DNA of 64,000 nt from Defluviicoccus sp046348835 (GCA_046348835.1 JAXMDM010000002.1:372001-436000); one strand, 5' to 3'. Numbered from the stretch's first letter, positions 49,702 through 58,888 are shown. The notes: generated by a model from the sequence alone, not told the origin. Program-made: numbers and translations.

Positions 49702-51230
49702 CCCTGGACGTCCGCCAGGTCGTGCGGGTCGAGATCGCCGAACCGGGTGAACTCGCCCTCGAAAAGGAGCCTGACGTTGCCGATGGGGCCGTGGCGTTGC
49801 TTTGCGATCATCACTTCGGCGAGGTTATGGACCTTTTCGCAGCGCCGTTGCCACTCCTGGTGCCGGCTGTCGAAGCGGTCGTCGGATTCCTCCGGTCGCT
49901 GGGTCGGTTCGGCGCGCTGCAGATAGTACTCCTCACGATAGATGAACATGACCACATCGGCATCCTGCTCGATCGTGCCCGATTCGCGCAGGTCCGCCAG
50001 CTGCGGTCGCTTGTCCTCCCGCTGCTCGACGGCGCGCGAAAGCTGGGAGAGGGCGAGGACGGGAACGCCCAGTTCCTTCGCCAGGGCCTTGAGCCCGCGG
50101 GTGATCTCCGACAGTTCCTGGACCCGGTTATCGTGGCGGGAGCCGGGGGAGGGGGCGATGAGCTGCAGGTAGTCGATGACGATCAGGCCGAGATGGCGCT
50201 GCCGCTTCAGCCGCCGTGCCCGCGTGCGCATGGCGCTGATGCTCAGCGCCGGGGTGTCGTCGATATAGATGGGGAGGCGCTGCAGCTCCCGGCTTGCCGC
50301 CACCAGGTCGGGAAACTTGTCGGCGGGGACCAGGCCACGGCGGATCTTGTCCGACGCGATATGCGTCTGCTCGGCGAGAATGCGCGTCGCCAGCTGCTCG
50401 CGGGACATTTCCAGGGAGAAGAAGCCGACGACCGCCCCGTCCACCACCGCTTCGGTGTCGGCGCCCTCGACCCGTTCGCGGCGGTAGGCGCGGGCGGCAT
50501 TGAAGGCGATGTTGGTGGCGAGCGCGGTCTTCCCCATGGATGGCCGGCCGGCGAGGATGATCAGGTCGGACGGATGCAGGCCGCCGAGGCGGCCGTCCAT
50601 GTCGCGCAGTCCGGTCGGTACGCCGCTCAGCAGCCCCTGGCGCTTGTGCGCGGCCTCGGCCAGCTCCAGCGCGGTCCGCATGCTCCGTTCGAATGTTTCG
50701 AAGCCGCCCTCGTAGGAGCCCCGGGTCGCCAAGTCGAACAGGCTCTGCTCCGCCATCTCGATCTGCTGGTGGCCCGGTTCGTCGATGTCGCCGGCATAGG
50801 CGCGGTTGACCATGTCCTCGCCGACGGCGATGAGCTCGCGCCGCAGATAGAGATCGTAGATGAGCCGCCCGTACTCGCCGGCGTTGATGACCGTTACCGC
50901 CGTATCGACGAGGTTACCGAGATAGGCGATCCCGCCCGCCTCGACCAGCAACTCGGTCTGCTCCAGGTGGTGCTTCAGCGTCACCGGATCGGCCATCTGG
51001 CCCCGCTCGATCAACCGGCGACAGGATTCGAAGATCTTCCGGTGCTCGGCCAAGGCGAAATGATCGGCCTGAAGGAAGTCGGCGACGCGCTCGAACGCGT
51101 TGTTGTTGACGAGAATGGCGCCGAGCAGCGCCATTTCCGCCTCCACCGAGTGTGGCAGCTTGCGCCCCGGCGGGGCGTAGTCCGCGAGTCCGCCGGATCC
51201 GAGGCCTGGCGTGGAGAAAGTCAGGGTCAT
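49698..51230 (-). CDS. dnaB: Replicative DNA helicase DnaB
   Basis: A 510-residue hexameric helicase. The N-terminal domain begins LPHSVEAEMALLGAILVNN. The RecA-like motor has Walker A GRPSMGKTALA, the Walker B-containing GLIVIDYLQLI, and the arginine finger region QLSRAVEQREDKRP. No intein is present. Start ATG 51230 has GAGGTAG 8 nt upstream; the 13-residue longer frame was rejected. Genes dnaB-alr-mlaE-mlaF-radA-cvpA-purF follow with near-continuous overlaps. Confidence 0.97.
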   Translation of the reverse strand: MTLTFSTPGLGSGGLADYAPPGRKLPHSVEAEMALLGAILVNNNAFERVADFLQADHFALAEHRKIFESCRRLIERGQMADPVTLKHHLEQTELLVEAGGIAYLGNLVDTAVTVINAGEYGRLIYDLYLRRELIAVGEDMVNRAYAGDIDEPGHQQIEMAEQSLFDLATRGSYEGGFETFERSMRTALELAEAAHKRQGLLSGVPTGLRDMDGRLGGLHPSDLIILAGRPSMGKTALATNIAFNAARAYRRERVEGADTEAVVDGAVVGFFSLEMSREQLATRILAEQTHIASDKIRRGLVPADKFPDLVAASRELQRLPIYIDDTPALSISAMRTRARRLKRQRHLGLIVIDYLQLIAPSPGSRHDNRVQELSEITRGLKALAKELGVPVLALSQLSRAVEQREDKRPQLADLRESGTIEQDADVVMFIYREEYYLQRAEPTQRPEESDDRFDSRHQEWQRRCEKVHNLAEVMIAKQRHGPIGNVRLLFEGEFTRFGDLDPHDLADVQG

Positions 51231-51401
51231 CGCCGCTACCTCGCGCCTCGTCAAAGCCGGCGCTATCATGCCAGAGGTGACGCGGCAGTGGCGACACCGG
51301 GTCGCGGCATCTGTGTGAGGAAAGCGGGGACGTTCCAGCCGAACCGGCGTAGGGCGAGAATCCCGGGGATGATCCGGTCTTGCCTGTGGATAAGTGTGGG
51401 C

Positions 51402-52634
51402 TCAAGCTGCGCGGGAGCGATCCCGCGCGCGCTGGTCGATGATGCGCTCTTCGTCCACCATGTAGTCGCGGACGATCGGAACCGTCTCCCGCCGCTTCGA
51501 CAGCTGGATCTGGAACACCACTTGCTGCATGTAGCGGAAGGAGATCTCGGCCGCGGCGAGATAAAACTCCCACATGCGGCAGAACCGTTCGTCGTAGAGG
51601 GCCTTCGCTTCCTCTCGGTGGGCGAGGAAGCGGCGGCGCCAGAGGCGCAGCGTCTCGGCGTAGTGGAGGCGCAAAACCTCGACGTCGGTAATCCACAGTC
51701 CCGATTCCTCGCACGCCTTGGCGATTTCGGACAGTGAGGGAATGTAGCCGCCAGGAAAGATATAGCGGGTGATCCAGGGATTGGTCGGTCCCGGGATCCC
51801 GGCGTGGCCGATGGTATGAAGGAGCGCCACACCATTGTCGGCCAGCCGATCGCGGATGCTGTCAAAGTACTGACGGTAGTGGGCGACGCCCACATGTTCG
51901 AACATGCCGACCGAGACGATGCGATCGTAGGACCCGTCGAGTTCGCGGTAGTCGCATAACAGGAACTGCGCCCGCTCGGAAAGGTTTGCTTCGCGCGCCC
52001 TGATCCGAGCGGCCTCCAGCTGCTCATCGGAAACGGTGATTCCGGTTACCCGAACCGAGAACCGGTCGGCCATATAGAGCGCCAGCCCACCCCAGCCGCA
52101 ACCGATGTCAAGCACGCGCATGCCCGACTGCAGCAGCAACTTGGCGGCGATGTGCCGTCGCTTGCGAATCTGCGCCGTTTCCAGGTCGTCGTCGGGTTCG
52201 CGAAAATAAGCACAGGAGTACTGCCAGTCCGAATCCAGGAACAAGGCATAAAGCCGCCGCGATAAATTATAGTGGTGGCGTGCATTGTGGCGCGCCCGAC
52301 CCGGCTCGTTGCGGTCGAGGCGGTGGAGAAGGCCGATCAGGCGATCGGCCCACACCTGGCGCGGCTCGCGGCCGATCGTGTCGGCGTTGCGCGCCACCAG
52401 TTCCAGCAGGTCGTAGATCGACCCGCCTTCTACCGTCAGCGTGCCGTCGGTAAAGGCCTCGCCGGCGTACAGGTCAGGACGGACGAAAAGCTTCCAGTGC
52501 AGATCGGGTCGGTGCAGACGGATGCTCAGCGCGGGCGCAGTCCCATCGCCGAAGCGGTGGACACGGCCGTGCGCATCCACGACGGTGAGGGCTCCCGACT
52601 TGACGATGGCCTCCAGAAACCGGCCAAACAGCAT
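51402..52634 (-). CDS. cfa: Cyclopropane-fatty-acyl-phospholipid synthase
   Basis: A 410-residue SAM-dependent enzyme that cyclopropanates unsaturated acyl chains of membrane lipids. It shows SAM motif VLDIGCGWGGLALYMA, the CFA region CAYFREPDDDLETAQ and RKRRHIAAKL, and FEHVGVAHYRQYFD. Start ATG 52634 follows GGGAGGTGAGC, a strong RBS; the longer frame was rejected. It is inserted between rplI and dnaB, two genes otherwise often adjacent. A 10-bp inverted repeat lies in its leader. Confidence 0.95.
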   Translation of the reverse strand: MLFGRFLEAIVKSGALTVVDAHGRVHRFGDGTAPALSIRLHRPDLHWKLFVRPDLYAGEAFTDGTLTVEGGSIYDLLELVARNADTIGREPRQVWADRLIGLLHRLDRNEPGRARHNARHHYNLSRRLYALFLDSDWQYSCAYFREPDDDLETAQIRKRRHIAAKLLLQSGMRVLDIGCGWGGLALYMADRFSVRVTGITVSDEQLEAARIRAREANLSERAQFLLCDYRELDGSYDRIVSVGMFEHVGVAHYRQYFDSIRDRLADNGVALLHTIGHAGIPGPTNPWITRYIFPGGYIPSLSEIAKACEESGLWITDVEVLRLHYAETLRLWRRRFLAHREEAKALYDERFCRMWEFYLAAAEISFRYMQQVVFQIQLSKRRETVPIVRDYMVDEERIIDQRARDRSRAA

Positions 52635-52670
52635 GCTCACCTCCCATCTGGCTACGTACGCCAAACGCGA

Positions 52671-52734
52671 GACGGCTCGCCGGGTCCCGGCCATTTTTCA
52701 GCTTCTGGTGCACCCAATATCGGCGCGAGCCGTC
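52671..52734 (-). promoter_or_regulatory. Long-range inverted repeat in the cfa leader
   Basis: GACGGCTCGC (52671-52680) and GCGAGCCGTC (52725-52734) are perfect inverted copies separated by 44 nt. A nested GCCGGG-T-CCCGGC palindrome centres on 52685. The arms begin 36 nt upstream of the cfa ATG. If transcribed, this could fold into a leader hairpin affecting cfa expression. Function not shown. Confidence 0.4.
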
Positions 52735-52814
52735 CTCAGGTTGCAGTACAACCCCGATTCCGACCGTTGAATCATAATATTGGCCGCGGCCGCATCCGCT
52801 GCGACGGGGACGCC

Positions 52815-53411
52815 TCAGGATTCTTCTTCCGCCTCCGCCGCGCCGTCCTCCGCGTCCGTCTCACCTTCCGGGGGCCCCCAGGCGCCTTCCGCCATGTCGT
52901 CCTCATCTTCATCTTCGACGGCGCGGGTGACCGCTCCGCCGGTTCGTGCCTGCACCTCCGCTTCTTCGTTGGAGCGGGCGACGTTGATGATGACCGTGGC
53001 GATCACCTCCGGATGCAGTGAGACTTCGATCCGATGCAATCCCAGTGCCTTGATGGGATGCTTGAGGCGGATCTGGTCACGGCCGACGGTAAATCCGCCC
53101 TCGGTCACCGCATTGGCGATGTCGCGGCCGGACACGGAACCATAGAGCTGTCCCGATTCCCCGGCCTGACGGATCAAGACGGCGGTCAGCCCGTCGAGCT
53201 TGCCCGCCACCACTTCCGCTTCGCCGCGACGCTGAAGATTGGTCGCCTCCAGTTGGGCCCGTTGCTCTTCGAAGCGTTTGCGGTTGTCCTCCGTCGCTCG
53301 GGCCGCCTTGCCGCGGGGGAGCAGGTAGTTGCGGGCATAGCCCGGTTTGACGTGGACCACGTCTCCCATCTGGCCCAGGTGCTCGACACGCTCGAGCAAG
53401 ATTACGTCCAT
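52815..53411 (-). CDS. rplI: 50S ribosomal protein L9
   Basis: A 198-residue L9 with the canonical N-terminus MDVILLERVEHLGQMGDVV and the KPGYARNYLLPRGKA signature that binds 23S rRNA. The C-terminal domain is followed by an unusual acidic tail of about 40 residues (E/D/A-rich, beginning EDEDEDDMAEG). Typical L9 is about 150 residues. Its start is 5 nt after the DUF2232 gene stop. Confidence 0.95.
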   Translation of the reverse strand: MDVILLERVEHLGQMGDVVHVKPGYARNYLLPRGKAARATEDNRKRFEEQRAQLEATNLQRRGEAEVVAGKLDGLTAVLIRQAGESGQLYGSVSGRDIANAVTEGGFTVGRDQIRLKHPIKALGLHRIEVSLHPEVIATVIINVARSNEEAEVQARTGGAVTRAVEDEDEDDMAEGAWGPPEGETDAEDGAAEAEEES

Positions 53412-53416
53412 GATTG

Positions 53417-54349
53417 CTACTCCTTGGATTGACGCGGCTGGGGCGATGTCGGCCGCAGTTTCGCCCACTGATCGACCATGCCGAAGCCGGCAACGACCGG
53501 CGCGGCAAAAACGAAAAAGATCCCGAGCGTCAGGTAAAGCATCACCAACATCGGCTGCTTCGCTTGGCGGCCGCGCAGCATGGTGTGGATCGTTGCCAGT
53601 CCCTGCAAGAGATAGGCGGCGCCGAAGACGATCACCGTGTTGCGGGCGATGAACGCCAGGTCGCCGGTGGCCACCAGGCCGAGGATGGCCGCCCCGACCA
53701 GGGGCCACGCGGCCCACTCGGGGAGCGCCAGGGCCGACCACGCCGGCCGCGGACGCAACGCCTTGCCGCGGGCGGCGAGCAGGTTCTCGGCGATGATCGC
53801 ATTGATGGCGATCATCAGCAGCCAGGTGGCCGCGCTGGCGCCGAGAAACAACGGGGCCACGGTCGTTACCAGATCGGCGCGCGCCGCTTCATCAAGCGCG
53901 GTCAGCGACGCGGCGAACGCCTCGCTCAAGTGGGCCTGGATTCCCGCCTCGATGCTGTCGCCACCGGCAGTGGCGATGCCGACGGAGACCATGGTGAAGG
54001 CGATCAGACAGGTGAGGAGGGCAAGGATCCGTCCGATGGGGGTCCAGCCCAGTCCTCCCGTGGCGTCGATGGCGGGCCGCATCGCGAGGCGGATGACGAG
54101 CCAGCCCGGCAGCGCGTTAAGGGCGGTGAAGACGGCAGCGCCGGCGAGCCCGCTCACCAGACCGCAGACGACGATGCCGACGGCGGCCGCCAGGCCCAGG
54201 GCATTGGCGCCGAAGGCGAAGCCGACAAGCAACAGCGGCAGCGAGGCGAAATAGGCGATAAACACGCCGCCGGGGCCGCCGAAGGCAGCGCTGGCCATCG
54301 CTGCCGCAAGCAGTCCGCCGCCGAGTGCGATCAGCGTCGTTTTACCCAT
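53417..54349 (-). CDS. DUF2232 polytopic membrane protein
   Basis: A 310-residue protein with about eight hydrophobic helices, beginning MGKTTLIALGGGLLAAAMAS. It matches the DUF2232 (YybS-like) membrane proteins that often sit between rpsR and rplI in alphaproteobacteria. The function of the family is unknown. Cotranscription with ribosomal protein genes is indicated by spacing (64 nt from rpsR, 5 nt to rplI). Confidence 0.85.
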   Translation of the reverse strand: MGKTTLIALGGGLLAAAMASAAFGGPGGVFIAYFASLPLLLVGFAFGANALGLAAAVGIVVCGLVSGLAGAAVFTALNALPGWLVIRLAMRPAIDATGGLGWTPIGRILALLTCLIAFTMVSVGIATAGGDSIEAGIQAHLSEAFAASLTALDEAARADLVTTVAPLFLGASAATWLLMIAINAIIAENLLAARGKALRPRPAWSALALPEWAAWPLVGAAILGLVATGDLAFIARNTVIVFGAAYLLQGLATIHTMLRGRQAKQPMLVMLYLTLGIFFVFAAPVVAGFGMVDQWAKLRPTSPQPRQSKE

Positions 54350-54413
54350 GCGTCCTGGTCGTCCCGGCGCCGCGATGGCCCGCCGCCCGTCCGGCAGCGG
54401 GCATCGTCGGCCG

Positions 54414-54647
54414 CTACTTGATGACGTAGGGAAGAAGGGCGAGGAATCGAGACCGCTTGATCGCCTGCGCCAGTTCCCGCTGTTTCTTGGCCGAAACGGC
54501 GGTGATGCGACTGGGTACGATCTTTCCCCGTTCGGAGACGAATCGCTGCAGCAGTTTGATGTCCTTGTAGTCGATTTTCGGCGCGTTCGGCCCGGAAAAC
54601 GGGCAGCTCTTGCGGCGGCGGAAGAACGGTCTGCGTCCGGTGCTCAT
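54414..54647 (-). CDS. rpsR: 30S ribosomal protein S18
   Basis: A 77-residue S18 with CPFSGPNAPKIDYKDIKLLQRFVSERGKI and the C-terminal RITAVSAKKQRELAQAIKRSR, the classic signature. It binds S6 in the platform of the 30S subunit. The start overlaps the rpsF stop by 4 nt. Confidence 0.97.
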   Translation of the reverse strand: MSTGRRPFFRRRKSCPFSGPNAPKIDYKDIKLLQRFVSERGKIVPSRITAVSAKKQRELAQAIKRSRFLALLPYVIK

Positions 54648-55156
54648 CTCTGGTCTCCCTCGCCGGCGCGACCCGTCTCCTCGGACCGGCCTTCGTCGTC
54701 GCCGCCGCGGCTGCGCTCGCTGCGCCCCCGATCACGATCACGATCGCGGTCGCGATCGTCGCGATCGCGGCCGCCCCGATCGCCCCGGTCGTCACGTCGC
54801 GGCCGGTCCCGGTCGCGCTCGTCGCCGCGCGACGAACGGCTCAGCATGATCTGGCTAGGCCCGGGATTGAGGGCGTCGACGCGCACCGTCAGGTGGCGGA
54901 TGACGTCCTCGTTGATGCCCATCTGGCGGCCGATTTCCTCGACCGCGGCGGGGGGCGCGTCGAGATTGAACAGCACGTAATGGCCCTTCCGGTTCTTCCT
55001 GATCCGGTAGGACAGGGTACGAAGACCCCAGTATTCGCGCTTTCCGACGGTTCCACCCAGGTCTTCGACGACCTTGGTGAAGTGATCGGCGAGGGCGTCA
55101 ACCTGCGGGGCGGAGATATCCTGGCGTGCGATGAACACGCACTCGTAATAAGGCAA
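54644..55156 (-). CDS. rpsF: 30S ribosomal protein S6 with Arg/Asp-repeat tail
   Basis: A 170-residue S6. The conserved fold occupies residues 1-105 (MPYYECVFIARQDIS, GKREYWGLRTLSYRIRKNRKGHYVLFN). The rest is a low-complexity tail of Arg/Asp dipeptides encoded by CGATCG-like repeats at about 54660-54840. The start is a TTG at 55156, supported by AAAGGAGA 8 nt upstream. S6 pairs with S18, encoded next. It is the first gene of the rpsF-rpsR-DUF2232-rplI operon, divergent from fabG. Confidence 0.95.
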   Translation of the reverse strand: MPYYECVFIARQDISAPQVDALADHFTKVVEDLGGTVGKREYWGLRTLSYRIRKNRKGHYVLFNLDAPPAAVEEIGRQMGINEDVIRHLTVRVDALNPGPSQIMLSRSSRGDERDRDRPRRDDRGDRGGRDRDDRDRDRDRDRGRSERSRGGDDEGRSEETGRAGEGDQR

Positions 55157-55309
55157 AGTGGCTCTCCTTTCGGATTGTCTCAGCCGGGTGACGGTTCACC
55201 CAGCATAGCCGATCTGGCTCGGCAAGGAGTGAGAGGCGCCTCTTAAAGCATGCCGGTTCCCCCTTAGGCAAGCCTCGCGGCCGGTAATCCCTTCGCTCCC
55301 GGCCAAGGC

Positions 55310-55337
55310 TTGACACTCGTTTCGTCACTTGTATCAG
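55310..55337 (+). promoter_or_regulatory. Putative sigma70 promoter of the fabG-acpP operon
   Basis: TTGACA (55310-55315), a perfect -35 hexamer, and TATCAG (55332-55337) are 16 nt apart, about 36 nt before the fabG start codon. The rest of the gap to rpsF contains a 12-bp palindrome (AGAGGCGCCTCT, 55232-55243) and no gene. Confidence 0.5.
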
Positions 55338-55373
55338 TTCCGACGCTATTGGGGCTTGGGACGGGAGAGGGAC

Positions 55374-56114
55374 GTGTTCGAACTCACGGGCCGGAGCGCG
55401 CTGGTCACCGGCGCGTCGGGAGGCATCGGGCAGGCGATCGCGCGCGCCCTCGCCGCACAGGGCGCTCGGGTCGGGCTTTCGGGGACGCGGGTGGCCGCGT
55501 TGGAGGCCCTGGCCCAGGATATCGGCGGAGAGGCCGCGGTGTTTCCCGCCGATCTTAGCGCCGGGGACGCGCCGGAGCGACTGATCGCTGCCGCCAGTGC
55601 CGGCTTGGGCGGCGTCGACATTCTCATCCATAACGCCGGGGTCACCCGCGACGGCCTTGCCCTCAGGATGTCCGACGAGGACTGGGCGAAAGTGCTGGAC
55701 GTTAATCTCTCCGCCGGATTCCGCCTGATGCGGGCGGCACTGCGCGGGATGATGAAGAAGCGGTTCGGCCGGTTGATCGCGGTAACCTCGGTGGTCGCCG
55801 CCACCGGCAATCCCGGCCAGGCCAATTACGTCGCGTCCAAGGCTGGACTGACCGGCATGGTCAAGGCACTCGCCCAGGAAGTGGCCAGCCGCGGGATCAC
55901 CGCCAACTGCGTCGCCCCCGGCTTCATCGAGACCGACATGACGGCGGCGCTGCCGGAAGCGCGGCGCCAGGCGATCCTGGCTACGGTCCCGGCCGGCCGC
56001 CTCGGCCAGCCCGCCGACATTGCGCCGGCGGTCGTCTTCCTCGCCAGCGACCAGGCCGCTTACCTCACCGGTCAAACGATCCACGTCAACGGCGGCATGG
56101 CCATGCTGTCATGA
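55374..56114 (+). CDS. fabG: 3-oxoacyl-[ACP] reductase FabG
   Basis: A 246-residue SDR reducing beta-ketoacyl-ACP. It shows TGASGGIGQA, the NNAG equivalent HNAGVTRDGL, and the catalytic Ser-Tyr-Lys set (SVVAATGNPGQANYVASKAG). Start GTG 55374 follows GGGAGAGG; the longer in-frame ATG 55329 would overlap the -10 region of the promoter and was rejected. It leads the fatty-acid operon with acpP and fabF. Confidence 0.96.
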   Translation: MFELTGRSALVTGASGGIGQAIARALAAQGARVGLSGTRVAALEALAQDIGGEAAVFPADLSAGDAPERLIAAASAGLGGVDILIHNAGVTRDGLALRMSDEDWAKVLDVNLSAGFRLMRAALRGMMKKRFGRLIAVTSVVAATGNPGQANYVASKAGLTGMVKALAQEVASRGITANCVAPGFIETDMTAALPEARRQAILATVPAGRLGQPADIAPAVVFLASDQAAYLTGQTIHVNGGMAMLS

Positions 56115-56274
56115 GGTCGGCGCCACGCTTTTGTTCGCCGTTGTCTGCTGGCCAACCCCAGGAAAGTGTGTTAGCACACGCCGGTTTTTGGCAGCCGGAT
56201 GCTTCGCGGACGAGGGGGACACAGGGCTGGTCGGCCCTCCATTGCCATTCGCTAATCATATCGAGGGAGCAACA

Positions 56275-56511
56275 ATGAACGACGTCGCCGAGCGGGTGAA
56301 AAAAATCATCGTCGAGCACTTGGGTGTGGAAGAGGCGAAGGTGGTCGAAGGCGCCAGCTTCATCGATGACCTGGGTGCCGACAGCCTCGACACCGTCGAA
56401 CTCGTCATGGCATTCGAGGAGGAATTCGGTATCGAGATTCCGGACGAGGCGGCGGAGAAAATCCTGACCGTCAAGGATGCGATCGACTACATCAAGAGCA
56501 CCATCGGCTGA
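56275..56511 (+). CDS. acpP: Acyl carrier protein
   Basis: A 78-residue acidic ACP with the phosphopantetheine-attachment motif DSLD in GADSLDTVELVMAFEEEF. It carries growing acyl chains for FabG, FabF and others, and also serves Aas and lipid A enzymes. GAGGGAGC lies 6 nt upstream of ATG 56275. The 160-nt gap after fabG contains a small inverted repeat (GTGTG-TTAG-CACAC, about 56166-56179), possibly part of an internal promoter. Confidence 0.98.
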   Translation: MNDVAERVKKIIVEHLGVEEAKVVEGASFIDDLGADSLDTVELVMAFEEEFGIEIPDEAAEKILTVKDAIDYIKSTIG

Positions 56512-56584
56512 TCCGTCGAGGCAGAACTTTGGGTATGGGTTCGCCGTCGACTGCGATGGCGGACGGAGCGAAGAACGGTAGGCG

Positions 56585-57853
56585 ATGATGCGACGCGTGG
56601 TTATAACCGGTCTCGGCTTGGTGTCGCCTCTCGGCTGCGGCGTCGGCATCAACTGGAAGCGGCTGATCGGCGGGGAGTCCGGCATCGGCGCGATCCAGTC
56701 ATTCGACGTGAGCGATTTGCCGGCCAAGGTCGCGGCGCAGGTGCCGCGCGGGGAGACTGCCGAGGGCCGTTTCAACGCCGACGACTGGGTGCCGCCGAAA
56801 GAACAGCGGCGAATGGACGCTTTCATCGTCTTCGCACTGGCGGCGGCGACGGAAGCGGTGGCCGACTCCGGCTGGGTTCCCCAGACCGACGAGGAGTCCT
56901 GCCGCACCGGCGTTCTCATCGGCTCCGGGATCGGCGGCCTCTCCGAGATTGCCCGCAACGCCATCATCGTCGAGAAGGGCCAGACCCGGAAGGTCAGCCC
57001 CTTCTTCATCCCGGCGGCTCTGATCAACCTGGCCAGCGGCCATGTGTCGATCAAATACGGTTTCCGCGGCCCCAATCACTCCGTCGTCACCGCCTGCGCC
57101 ACCGGCGCCCACGCCATCGGCGACGCCGCCCGGCTGATCATGTGGGAAGACGCCGACGTGATGGTGGCGGGCGGCGCCGAGGCCGCCATCTGCCGGCTCG
57201 GCCTCGCCGGATTCGCCGCCGCCCGGGCACTGTCCACCAAGTTCAACGACACCCCGGAAAAGGCGTCGCGTCCCTGGGACCGGGACCGCGACGGCTTCGT
57301 CATGGGCGAGGGGGCAGGGGTGCTCGTTCTCGAGGAGTACGAGCACGCCAAGAGACGCGGCGCCAAGATCTATGCGGAGGTGGTCGGCTACGGGCTGTCG
57401 GGCGACGCCCACCACATCACCGCGCCGGCGGAGAGCGGCGACGGTGCCTTCCGTTGCATGCAGATGGCGTTTCGCCACGCCAACATGAGCCCGGACCAGA
57501 TCGACTACATCAACGCCCACGGGACCTCGACCCCATTGGGCGACGAGATCGAACTGGGCGCGGTCAAGCGGCTGTTCGGGGACGCCGCCAGCAAGGTATC
57601 GATGTCGTCGACCAAGTCGTCGATCGGCCATCTCCTGGGTGCGGCCGGCGCGGCCGAGGCGATCTATTCCATCCTCGCCATCCGCGACGGGGTCATACCG
57701 CCGACCCTCAATCTCGACAACCCGTCGGAAGGCTGCGACGGCATCGACCTGGTCCCGCACGTGGCGAAAGAGAAGACGGTTGACGCGGTCCTCTCCAACT
57801 CGTTCGGCTTCGGCGGCACCAACGCTTCGATGATCTTCAAGAGGGTCGACTAG
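56585..57853 (+). CDS. fabF: 3-oxoacyl-[ACP] synthase II
   Basis: A 422-residue condensing enzyme. It shows the catalytic Cys in VVTACATGAHAIG and the two His in NAHGTSTPLGD and SSIGHLLGAAG. The N-terminus RRVVITGLGLVSPLGCGV is typical. It elongates fatty acids using malonyl-ACP. Start ATG 56585 has a weak GGTAGG upstream; an adjacent second ATG (56588) is possible. Confidence 0.97.
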   Translation: MMRRVVITGLGLVSPLGCGVGINWKRLIGGESGIGAIQSFDVSDLPAKVAAQVPRGETAEGRFNADDWVPPKEQRRMDAFIVFALAAATEAVADSGWVPQTDEESCRTGVLIGSGIGGLSEIARNAIIVEKGQTRKVSPFFIPAALINLASGHVSIKYGFRGPNHSVVTACATGAHAIGDAARLIMWEDADVMVAGGAEAAICRLGLAGFAAARALSTKFNDTPEKASRPWDRDRDGFVMGEGAGVLVLEEYEHAKRRGAKIYAEVVGYGLSGDAHHITAPAESGDGAFRCMQMAFRHANMSPDQIDYINAHGTSTPLGDEIELGAVKRLFGDAASKVSMSSTKSSIGHLLGAAGAAEAIYSILAIRDGVIPPTLNLDNPSEGCDGIDLVPHVAKEKTVDAVLSNSFGFGGTNASMIFKRVD

Positions 57854-57862
57854 GAGGACCGG

Positions 57863-58888
57863 GTGGGTCGTGGCGCCCGGATCCTTCTTGCGGTTCTCAC
57901 CCTTTCCGTTTTCCTCGCTGGGGCGGCCGTCGCGTTCTGGTGGTCGCATAACGTGTCGCCGGGCCCGCTCGCCCGAGACACCACGCTGATCATCGAGAAG
58001 GGCGCCGCCGCCCCGGACATCATCGATCAGCTGGCCGCGGCCCACGTGGTTTCCAGCCCCTACCTTTTCCAGCTGGCGCTCCGCCTGTCCGATCCGCCGC
58101 GGCCGCTCAAGTCCGGCGAATACGCTTTTCACGCCGGCATCAGTCAGCGCGACGTCCTCCAAATGCTGCAGGACGGGCGCACCGTCGTCCACAAGCTGAC
58201 GATCCCGGAGGGACTGACGACGGCGCAGGTGGTGGCCCGGTTGCAGGCCGCCTACGGCCTTAGCGGCGAGATTGCCGCGACGCCGGGGGAGGGGACGCTG
58301 CTTCCCGCCACCTATACCTACAGCTACGGGGACGGCCGCCAGGGCCTGCTGAACTGGATGACCCGGGCCATGCAGCGGACGGTCGAATCCCTGTGGGCGG
58401 AACGGCAGCCCGACCTTCCGCTGAAATCGCCGGAAGAGGCGGTCATTCTCGCCTCGATTGTCGAGAAGGAGACGGCGATCGCGGCCGAACGCCCACGGGT
58501 CGCCGCCGTCTTCATCAATCGGCTGCGCCGCGGCATGCGGCTGGAGGCGGATCCGACGGTGGCCTACGGGGTAGGCGGCGATGCCGCACCGCTCGGTCGT
58601 CCCCTCACCCGCAACGATCTGCGGACGGCGCATCCCTACAACACCTACCTGGTTTCAGGGCTTCCCCCCGGTCCGATCGCCAATCCGGGCAAGGCGGCGC
58701 TGAGCGCCGTGCTGCAGCCGATCAAGTCGGAGGAACTATACTTCGTCGCCGACGGGAGCGGCGGTCATGCGTTCGCGCGCACCTACGAGGAGCACAGGAA
58801 TAACGTCGCCCGATGGCGGGCGTTGGTCCGGGATCGGGACGGCGCGGCCGGCGGCGAAGGGGCGGAGGCCGGCGACGGATCCCGGTAG
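57863..58888 (+). CDS. mltG: Endolytic murein transglycosylase MltG
   Basis: A 341-residue YceG/MltG family protein. One N-terminal helix (ILLAVLTLSVFLAGAAVAFWW) anchors it, followed by a LysM-like region and the YceG catalytic domain with Glu in ILASIVEKET, then PTVAYG and LRTAHPYNTYLVSGLPPGPI. It cleaves nascent glycan strands and so limits their length. Start GTG 57863 has AGGAGGA upstream. It is coupled to fabF by a 9-nt gap. Confidence 0.94.
   Translation: MGRGARILLAVLTLSVFLAGAAVAFWWSHNVSPGPLARDTTLIIEKGAAAPDIIDQLAAAHVVSSPYLFQLALRLSDPPRPLKSGEYAFHAGISQRDVLQMLQDGRTVVHKLTIPEGLTTAQVVARLQAAYGLSGEIAATPGEGTLLPATYTYSYGDGRQGLLNWMTRAMQRTVESLWAERQPDLPLKSPEEAVILASIVEKETAIAAERPRVAAVFINRLRRGMRLEADPTVAYGVGGDAAPLGRPLTRNDLRTAHPYNTYLVSGLPPGPIANPGKAALSAVLQPIKSEELYFVADGSGGHAFARTYEEHRNNVARWRALVRDRDGAAGGEGAEAGDGSR

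Noticed and set aside
54730..54775. Short direct repeats (CGATCG-type) that could suggest a CRISPR or satellite
   Set aside because: They are in frame within rpsF and encode the Arg/Asp tail. There are no spacers of uniform length.
55232..55243. AGAGGCGCCTCT palindrome between rpsF and fabG
   Set aside because: It is a 12-bp palindrome around a restriction-like GGCGCC core, common in GC-rich DNA. No further evidence for an operator.
56166..56179. GTGTG-TTAG-CACAC inverted repeat before acpP as operator
   Set aside because: The stem is only 5 bp and it cannot be distinguished from chance. It is mentioned under acpP only.
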